From: Halocaridina rubra
Lineage: Eukaryota; Arthropoda; Malacostraca; Decapoda; Atyidae
DNA: 32,500 nucleotides
Assembly: GCA_037179515.1 (NCBI GenBank)
Contig: JAXCGZ010002361.1
Coordinates: 1-32,500 of the forward strand
Reading direction: 5' to 3'
The position numbers and the translations under genes were made by a program. This document shows, one piece after another, positions 20,976 to 29,579 of this stretch (the first letter of the stretch is position 1; every line of letters starts with the position of its first letter). Below the pieces are notes generated by a model that saw only the letters and a program-made list of their open reading frames with translations, was not told the DNA's origin and made no database searches.

Positions 20976-21779
20976 GTGAAGGAAACGTATTTATCAATAA
21001 ATTTTGGAGCCGTATGAAGCTACAGATAAGTCAAAGAACTACATAAAACATTCTAGGATATATGAAAATATATATTTATAGATTAAAACCATTATCGTAT
21101 GCAAATATATAACTATCATTTACGGCTTACCAAGGAGCTATATTTTTCAAAGATCAAACGAGTATTTTCACTTGAAAATTTTAAGTGGTATGGAACGGCA
21201 AGTAACTTAAGCTATAAATAGTAAAAGTAGTCATAATATTAATTGTTCACTGACAATTATCTGGGAAAACCTATTTTGGATATTATGTTTTCAACAAACG
21301 TTTATTTAGGCTGAAACGTTTTATCACCTTCGTGCACAACACGTGAAACTATCTTGTCGAAAATTGAATATTAGGAACAAGAACGACCTTACTAACAGAC
21401 ATCTCGTTAGATCTATTCTCTTTACGGCCTCATTATTCCCCATTTGGGGATGCCCTTCCAAGCGCTCTACGGTGGGGTCATATGCAGATTCATCTAAAAA
21501 GATAAAATTAGATTCATCTAAAAAAAAATTAGATTCATCTAAAAAGATTAAGTAAATTCATCAAGGAGTTTGAAGTATTTTTACCTCTACAGTCAAAATT
21601 TCAGTATATTAATCTCACAAAGAAAAGATTAGCGGATTACTTTCAAGAGTTAAAAGATTAACCTCAAAGTGAAGTGAATGTAAATAAATGTCAATAGTTC
21701 AAAAATATATCTTTTTACAATCAAGTTGGAGATAATTTCAAATGAACTCCAATATAGATTTCTCAGAACTATATTATCT
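20976..21779. other. AT-rich spacer with a three-unit minisatellite
   Basis: GATTCATCTAAAAAGAT is repeated three times at about 21488-21549 and produces a DSSKKIK repeat in a 70-codon ORF that I do not regard as a gene. No other feature is seen. Confidence 0.55.
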
Positions 21780-23090
21780 CAAAAGGAAAAAATAACCATC
21801 TCAGACGAGAACTAAAAACTATCTCACAGAACTAAAACCACTATCTCAGAGGAGACCTAAAAGCACTATCTCAGAGGAGACCTAAAACCACTATCTCAGA
21901 GGAGCCCTAAAACCACTACCTCAGAGTAGACCTAAACCACTATCTCAGGGGAGACCTAAAACACTACCTCAGAGGAGACAAAACCACTACCTCAGAGGAG
22001 ATGTAACACCACTATCTCAGAGGAGACTTAAAACCACTACCTCAGAGGAGACCTAAAACCACTATCTCAGAGGAGAACTAAAACCACTATCTCAGAGGAG
22101 ACCTAAAACCACTATCTCAGAGGAAAACTAATACCACTATCTCAGAGGAGACCTAAACCACTATCTCAGGGGAGACCTAAAACCACTACCTCAGAGGAGA
22201 CCTAAAACCACTACCTCAGAGGAGGACTAAAACCACTATCTCAGACGAGAACTAAACCAACTATCTCAGACGAGAACTAAAACCACTATTTCAGAGGAGA
22301 ATAAAAACCACTATCTCAGAGGAGAACTAAAACAGCTATCTCAGAGGAGAACTAAAGCCGCTATCTCAGAGGAGAACTAAAACAACTCTCAGAGGAGAAC
22401 TAAAATAGCTATCTCAGAGGAGAACTAAAACATCCATCTCAAAAGAGAACTAAAACATCCATCTCAAAAGAGAACTTAAACATCTATCCCAAAAGAAAAC
22501 TAGAACATCCATCTCAAATGGGAACTAAAACCAATCTCAAATGAGAACTAAAACATCCTTCTCATATGAGAACTTATACATCCATCTCTCAAATGAGAAC
22601 TAAAATATCCATCTCAAATGAGAACTAAAACATATTATCTCAAATGAGAACTAAAACATCCATATCAAATGGGAACTAAAATATATATCTCTAAGGAGAA
22701 CTAAAACATTTCTCTCAAAGGAGAACTAAAGTTAAACGAGAACTAAAACATTTCTCTCAAACGAGAACTAAAACATTTCTCCCAAGCGAGAACTAAAAAA
22801 TTTCTCTCAAGCGAGAACTAAAGCATTTCTCTCAAACGAGAACTAAAACATTTCTCTCAAACGAGAACTAAAACATTTCTTTCAAGCGAGAACTAAAACA
22901 TTTCTCTCAAACGAGAACTAAAGCATTCTCTCAAAGGACTAAAACATTTCTCTTAGAGGAGAACAAACATTATCTCAAAGGAGAACTAAAACATTTTCTC
23001 AAAGAACTATAACATTATCTCAAAGAACTAAAACATTATCCCAAAGAACTAAAACACTATCTCAAAGAACTAAAACATTATCTCAGAGGT
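21780..23090. repeat. 24-25 bp minisatellite array, ~50 units, with sub-families
   Basis: The basic unit is ATCTCAGAGGAGAACTAAAAC plus 3-4 bases. Sub-families occur in blocks: ACCACTATCTCAGAGGAGAC (to about 22300), AGCTATCTCAGAGGAGAACT (to about 22440), CATCCATCTCAAATGAGAAC (to about 22690), CATTTCTCTCAAACGAGAAC (to about 22940), then a shorter ~21 bp CATTATCTCAAAGAACTAAA form. The graded order shows successive local expansions. Confidence 0.96.
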
Positions 23091-23392
23091 TAAGTAAAAC
23101 CCCGCAAAGTAGTATTGAAATAACCTTCACAAAAGCGATTCGAAATAACCCTTTAAAAGAAAAATTAAAATTATAGCATGAGAATTAAAATCATCAAAAT
23201 TTAAACATTTATCTCAAGTAGAATTAAGACAGTTATATCAAAGGCGAAAGTAAATTTAATCACAGAAAGAGAAAACAAATCCCTAAAGGAACAAAATTCT
23301 CAAAGAAAAAAAATCTCAAAAGAAAAACAAATTCTCAAAGGGAAAAAAATTCTCAAGGGAAAATAAATGATCTCAAGAGGTAATTTAAACCA
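23020..23392 (+). repeat. Dispersed block, copy A (matches 27122-27556)
   Basis: The end of the 24 bp array and the following unique-looking DNA (CAGTTATATCAAAGGCGAAA, TTTAATCACAGAA, AATTCTCAAAG repeats, GGTAATTTAAACCA) recur in the same order at 27122-27556. Several substitutions and indels show the duplication is not very recent. Confidence 0.85.
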
Positions 23393-23794
23393 ATTTACTC
23401 TCAAAACAGAACATTCACTCGAAGATAAATTAAAAGTTGTCTCACGAGGAAACAAATATGAATCTAGACAGAACTAAAACATGTATTTCAAAGAGAATTA
23501 TACATATCTCATATAAGTTATTTTCTCTTAAGGGTAAATCATAAGTTATCTCACGGGAGAACAAACATTTATCTCGAGATAAAACTAACATGACTCTCAA
23601 AGGAGAATTGAACTTAATAGAATTCAAATCTCAAATGGCAGTAATAGTCTCCATAAAAGAAATTAATCTTCTCAAATCAAATTTTAAATGTGAGAAATAG
23701 TTTCCTCAAAAGCAATTAATATGTTTTTAGCTCTGGTTATTATTGTCATCTCCAAGTGAGAAATTGAAGGCTATCTCAAAGAAAGAAATTGAAT
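23393..23794. other. Degenerate TCTCA-rich spacer
   Basis: Scattered TATCTCA/ATCTCAAA words continue without regular spacing, probably decayed minisatellite. No gene seen. Confidence 0.55.
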
Positions 23795-24182
23795 TGAATT
23801 TTCTCTAAATAAAATAATATTAAATTTATATCAAGTCAAAATTAAAAGGTTCATTTAATTAAAATGGATTTTTCTCTATAGATGAAATTGAATTGATTTT
23901 TTTTTATCAAGTCAAAATTAAAAAGTTCATTTAATTAATTTTTTTTCTAAAAACAAAGTTGAACCTATATAAAAAAAATCAATATTAAAAGTTTCATTTA
24001 ATTAAATTTTATTTTTCTCGGAAGACGAAATTATATTGATTTAATTGGATTTTTCTCTAAGGACAAAATTAAATTATATTTATATAAAAGATCTAAATTA
24101 AAAGATTCATTTAATTAATTTGAATTTTTCTCTAAAATTTTAATTTACATAAGTCTAAATTAAAAGGTCCATTTAATGAGAA
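23795..24182. repeat. ~72 bp degenerate tandem repeat, 5-6 units
   Basis: Units have TTTTTCTCTAAAGACAAAAT, a poly-AT middle, and AAATTAAAAGGTTCATTTAA. One unit is internally deleted. Confidence 0.8.
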
Positions 24183-24238
24183 TTTGAAATAATCTCAAAT
24201 GAGGAATTGAAGAAAAAAGTATCTCGAGAGTCTCTTGA

Positions 24239-25295
24239 ATAGGTTTATCTCAAGATTAATTTACATAGGTTTATCTCAAGATTAATTTATATAGGTTTAT
24301 CTCGAGATTAATATACATAGGTTTATCTCGAGATTAATATACATAGGTTATACTCAAGATCAATTTACATAGGTTTATCTCAAGATTAATTTACATAGGT
24401 TTATCTCAAGATTAATTTACATAGGTTTATCTCAAGATCAATTTACATAGGTTTATCTCAAGATCAATTTAAATAGGTTTATCTCAAGATTAATTTACCT
24501 AGGTTTATCTCAAGATCAATTTAAATAGGTTTATCTCAAGATCAATTTAAATAGGTTTATCTCAAGATTAATTTACATAGGTTTATCTCAAGATTAATTT
24601 ACATAGGTTTATCTCAAGATTAATTTACATAGGTTTATCTCAAGATCAATTTAAATAGGTTTATCTCAAGATCAATTTACATAGGTTTATCTCAAGATCA
24701 ATTTACATAGGTTTATCTCAAGATTAATTTACATAGGTTTATCTCAAGATCAATTTAAATAGGTTTATCTCAAGATTAATTTACATAGGTTTATCTCAAG
24801 ATCAATTTAAATAGGTTTATCTCAAGATCAATTTACATAGGTTTATCTCAAGATTAATTTACATAGGTTTATCTCAAGATTAATTTACATAGGTTTATCT
24901 CAAGATCAATTTACATAGGTTTATCTCAAGATCAATTTAAATAGGTTTATCTCAAGATCAATTTACATAGGTTTATCTCAAGATCAATTTACATAGGTTT
25001 ATCTCAAGATTAATTTACATAGGTTTATCTCAAGATCAATTTAAATAGGTTTATCTCAAGATTAATTTGAGTAGGTTTATCTCAAGATTAATTTACATAG
25101 GTTTATCTCAAGATTAATTTACATACTTTATCTCAAGATTAATTTAATTCACTTAGGTTTATCTCAAATTTAATTCACATAGGTTTATCTCAAGATTAAT
25201 TAACATATTTTATCTCAAGATTAATTTAATTCACATAGGTTTATCTCGAGATTAATTTACATATTTTATCACAAGATTAATTTACATAGGTTTAC
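24239..25295. repeat. 26 bp minisatellite array, ~40 units
   Basis: The unit is ATAGGTTTATCTCAAGATTA plus ATTTAC. Two main variant sites (GATTAA/GATCAA and TTTACAT/TTTAAAT) are mixed along the array. The core ATCTC(A/G)AGAT is a near-palindrome; a few units keep CTCGAG. The last units (from about 25120) are degenerate and include longer 32-34 bp forms. Confidence 0.97.
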
Positions 25296-25538
25296 AACAG
25301 GAGAAATTTAATTTGGGTTTATCTCTAAAAAGGATGTCGACATGGGCTTCCCAGTTCTAATAAGTTAAAACAATAATACTAATAAAAATATTAAGTTTAG
25401 TGATAAAATTAATCATGATAAATTATCCACTGTGCTATAAAGAACCACTTACAAACAATTTTTTACACAAACATTTTTTCAAGCGAGATCTGTAGACATA
25501 TTCTCCAATGATAAGTAGGAACGTGCTGCTGCCTTCAA
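25296..25538. other. Spacer
   Basis: No gene or repeat recognised. Confidence 0.5.
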
Positions 25539-25815
25539 GGTCGCTTTCACACCAAAGTGGCACGTGGCACGTGGCATGCAACGTGACATGCCAGTTGAAA
25601 ACGAACATTCGGAAATATGATATCTTTAACATTTAAAAGGCGTGACACGTCCCATGTGCCACGTGCGACTTGTGACGCAAGTTGCAAGTAGCACATGGGA
25701 CGTGTCACGCCACTTCTATGTGAAAGGTTTCTTATATATCCGGATGTTAGTTTTCAACTGGCGTGTCAGGTGGCATGCCACGTGCGACGTGCCACTTTGG
25801 TGTGAAAGCGATCCA
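25539..25815. mobile_element. Palindromic MITE-like element, ~277 bp
   Basis: The ends are inverted: GGTCGCTTTCACACCAAAGT at 25539 and its complement ending at 25815 with one or two differences, continuing as GTGGCACGT. A perfect 21 bp inner pair lies at 25639-25659 and 25691-25711 around a ~31 base loop. No ORF is meaningful. Non-autonomous DNA transposons (MITEs) have this form; the TIR does not let me name a superfamily, and I see no clean target-site duplication. Confidence 0.8.
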
Positions 25816-27121
25816 AGCCTAACAAAAAAAAATCAAATACTGCCCAGCAAACTGATAGATAACTAGCTTAAGGAATATCAAGAGATTCCAATAAAGTAAA
25901 AATCCAAAAATTATACTTGCCTTAATAGTTGACAGGAAGAAAAGGGTTTCTATCTTTTGGATTATATGCAGTTGTTCTTGAAAAGATACACCGAGTCTGT
26001 TTACGAGCCCTGAAAAAAATTTCGGAAAGCAGATCAAAGTTTTTACCTAAATATTTCAATTATAATGCATCATACCAATGTAAATTTTAAAATCAAATCT
26101 TTAATGTCAAGAAGTAAACCAAATCAAATTTGCTTTAAGTTATGTAAAAAATAATTTAGAATTTATCGCAACTAATTCATCGACGTAAAAAAAAAAAAAC
26201 ACGAGGAAGGGAATTGACGATACAGGAACTATCTGTATTCATTTAGCTTTCTCGACAAGAATGGTCTTAAGGAAAATCCATCAAACCAGGTAATTGCTAC
26301 AAAAATTGAGAATTGGTACTTTTTATTTTTTGGCAAGTACTGCATAACTCCTCTGCAATATATACTCATTAGCATGTTCCTTTATAGTGAGAAAAGGTTA
26401 TCATGCACGATTAGTAGTTACATTGTACTAGACTAAAAATTACAGATAAGTTACATTGATGCCAAAGGTCTGAAGGACGACTTTACAAGTATTACAAAGA
26501 AGAGACCCAGTTATCCAATTACAACAAGTATCTAATTAGGTATAGATCTGCAATGCCCCGGCACGGTCTGAGGTTAGCAAGGGCATGCACTCAGGGTGAC
26601 GATTACATCTGCCAAAAAGAGTCCTTCGCAAGAAAGAAAACGTCCTAGCCCTTGGCTGAAAAAGGAGTCCGTGATGTAAAAAAAAAATAACCATCTAAAT
26701 AGGTATTGACGTGCAATGCCAGTTTCTATATGGCAGTGACTGGAATGTCACGTCAACTTTTAGTGCCAACCTATATGGGAAACATGTTAGAACTAATAAG
26801 GGTGAAATAAATACTTTAATACAAGTTGGTAAAAAGAACTATTGTAAAATAAGTATATATTAAGATCATACATAAGAAGAAAAATAAAGTCTTAATTGTA
26901 ACGCCTTGAACAACTGGGCGAGAGTAACTTCCAAATTTTGGGAACTATGCTAGTAATCAAGTTGTACATATTTGCAAATGGGGCAAGATTAGAAAATTTT
27001 ATTCATAGTTAGAGAGGAAATGAATTCTTTTGAAAGTTAATATAGGCAAAAGTTGTTAAAAGGAGAGCTTGGATATCTTACTTGGTTAAATTATTGAAGA
27101 AAGTTAATATGAAGTTAACAT
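25816..27121. other. AT-rich spacer with SINE-like scraps
   Basis: CACGGTCTGAGGTTAGCAA at 26562-26580 is identical to the end of the tRNA-like SINE head at 28339-28357. AGGTAT(A/T)GA...TGCAATGCC occurs twice, at about 26538 and 26700. No coding region is recognised. Confidence 0.55.
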
Positions 27122-28262
<1,141 letters not shown>

Positions 28263-28270
28263 TATATAGT

Positions 28271-28357
28271 GTAGTCGCCGTGGCTCAGTCGGTAGCGTCT
28301 CCGACTCTGAGGCGTCAGGTCGAGGGTTCGCGCCCCGTCACGGTCTGAGGTTAGCAA
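28271..28357 (+). mobile_element. tRNA-derived SINE head, cut by CR1 insertion
   Basis: TGGCTCAGTCGGTAG (28281-28295) fits an RNA polymerase III box A and GGTTCGCGCCC (28325-28335) a box B, about 45 bases apart as in a tRNA. CCGTG (28278-28282) can pair with CACGG (28339-28343) as an acceptor-like stem, and CGTCTC with GAGGCG around a 7 base loop as an anticodon-like arm. Base 33 of that loop is G, not T, and the acceptor is short, so it is a SINE head rather than a working tRNA. The SINE body is replaced from 28358 by a CR1 3' end. Confidence 0.7.
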
Positions 28358-28521
28358 AGAACATAAGAACATAAGAATAGAGGACACTGAAACATGCCTA
28401 CTGGCACACACGAGGCAGCTCCATTTATGAATTGTATTTTCAGCATGTCTAACCTATTCTATTCTACTCTACTTATTTATTCTATTTTTTCTTTTTATGG
28501 TTTTTCTAACAAGCACTAACC
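28358..28521 (-). mobile_element. CR1 3' UTR and tail, abutting a plus-strand CR1
   Basis: Read on the minus strand, this is the same ~165 bp 3' UTR and TTCTTATG tail as at 10448-10611, differing at a handful of bases. Homology to the CR1 ends at AAGCACTAACCT, just short of where the ORF2 stop would be, and the 5' UTR of the oppositely oriented CR1 starts at once. It could be the 3' part of a 5'-inverted (twin-primed) insertion or a separate truncated copy. Confidence 0.9.
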
Positions 28522-28589
28522 TTTAGTTCCTGGGTTCATCCAGTGAGGACGTGCTTCCAGTAGCTCTAATCTTGACCAAACTTAGTACA

Positions 28590-29579
28590 ATGGAGAGTGG
28601 TGGTGTTCTTTGTGCTGGTGGTGTTAGTGGTAGTGGTGTCGGTAGTTGTGTCGTTGTTGGTGCTGTTTGTGGCTGTGCTGGGGATTTGTCCTCGTCTGAC
28701 GCAAGCAAACTCATTTTTAATTTAAGAAATGAGTTGGCCGCAGTCAGGCAGGAGGTCAGATCCTTAGCTGAGGAGAACAGGGATCTGAGAGGTAAAGTAG
28801 AGGTGTTAACCAGGAAGGGTCGATTGAATAATGAAGACGACTGGAAAGTTGTGAATAAGGGTTCAACGAAAATGGTTCTTAAGAAAAATGATACTTTTAG
28901 ACTACAGGTTGCTAATTCATTTAGGTCACTTAGAGATGAATGTGACAGTGGCGGCAGTAATTCTTCAGGAACCATAGAGTCAGATAGGTGTACTAGCGAT
29001 CGTAAAAATGGAAGTGGGAAAAGCTCTCAGGTCAAGAGCCTAGGTAAGTCTCCCAAGGTCGGAGTAACCCATCCTCCGGATAAGTCTCGTTCTTTGGTAA
29101 TTGTAGGGAATTCACTATGCAGATATGTAGACAGGAAACTCAGGCATAGAGTTAGAGGAAAATATTTTTTCCCTGGAGCAGGTATGAAGAAGGTGGGTGA
29201 GTCAATAAATAGCTGGATTGAGAAAAAAGATGTTGTTTGTTTGATAGCTGGGGGAAATGACGTGCAGGATGGTAGAAGTGAAGAGCTGATTAGGTTGTAT
29301 AGACAAGCCCTGGATAAGATTAGGAAAAGAGGTGCAGTTCCTGTGATGTGTGGTATTCTCCCTAGGCTTAGCCAAAGTTCAGAGTGGTGGTCTCGAGCTA
29401 TAGGAGTAAATGCTAGGATGAAAGTCTTCTGTCGGGAGAATAATATAGGTTTTATAGACGGGTGGGATCACTTCACTAGTCGTAAGCATATGTATGCAAG
29501 GGATGGAGTGCATCTTTCTAATTCAGGTGTCTCGGTATTGGCTGGTATGATAGACAGAGAGGTAGGGGGGTTTTGTTAG
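28590..29579 (+). CDS. CR1 ORF1: coiled coil plus SGNH/GDSL esterase domain
   Basis: I chose ATG 28590 because it has A at -3 and G at +4, and an in-frame TAG lies at 28524-28526; a GTG at 28551 is less likely. The 329-residue product starts with a Gly/Ser/Val/Cys-rich stretch (1-35), then a probable coiled coil (38-75, with LRNELAAVRQEVRSLAEENR), a polar linker (76-165), and an SGNH hydrolase fold (168-325). The blocks are VIVGNSLCR (Ser175 nucleophile), GGND (221-224) and DGVH (305-308, catalytic Asp and His). Block I reads GNS rather than the usual GDS. CR1 ORF1 proteins with an esterase domain are established; their role in retrotransposition is unclear. ORF1 overlaps the open ORF2 frame at TTTTGTTAG. 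No zinc knuckle is seen. Confidence 0.92.
   Translation: MESGGVLCAGGVSGSGVGSCVVVGAVCGCAGDLSSSDASKLIFNLRNELAAVRQEVRSLAEENRDLRGKVEVLTRKGRLNNEDDWKVVNKGSTKMVLKKNDTFRLQVANSFRSLRDECDSGGSNSSGTIESDRCTSDRKNGSGKSSQVKSLGKSPKVGVTHPPDKSRSLVIVGNSLCRYVDRKLRHRVRGKYFFPGAGMKKVGESINSWIEKKDVVCLIAGGNDVQDGRSEELIRLYRQALDKIRKRGAVPVMCGILPRLSQSSEWWSRAIGVNARMKVFCRENNIGFIDGWDHFTSRKHMYARDGVHLSNSGVSVLAGMIDREVGGFC

Noticed and set aside
21343..21555. 70-residue ORF with DSSKKIK repeats
   Set aside because: The repeated part is a three-unit minisatellite; the rest has no motif.
21780..25295. CRISPR-like arrays
   Set aside because: Units are contiguous 21-26 bp minisatellites with no unique spacers, in eukaryotic DNA with no cas genes.
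24239..25295. Telomeric or canonical subtelomeric repeat
   Set aside because: No TTAGG-type repeat is present and the unit is 26 bp and AT-rich.
28271..28346. Functional tRNA gene
   Set aside because: The acceptor stem is short, base 33 is not T and no terminator-like T run follows; a SINE head fits better.
28523..28975. 150-codon minus-strand ORF opposite CR1 ORF1
   Set aside because: Antisense shadow of a recognisable ORF1 with no motif of its own.
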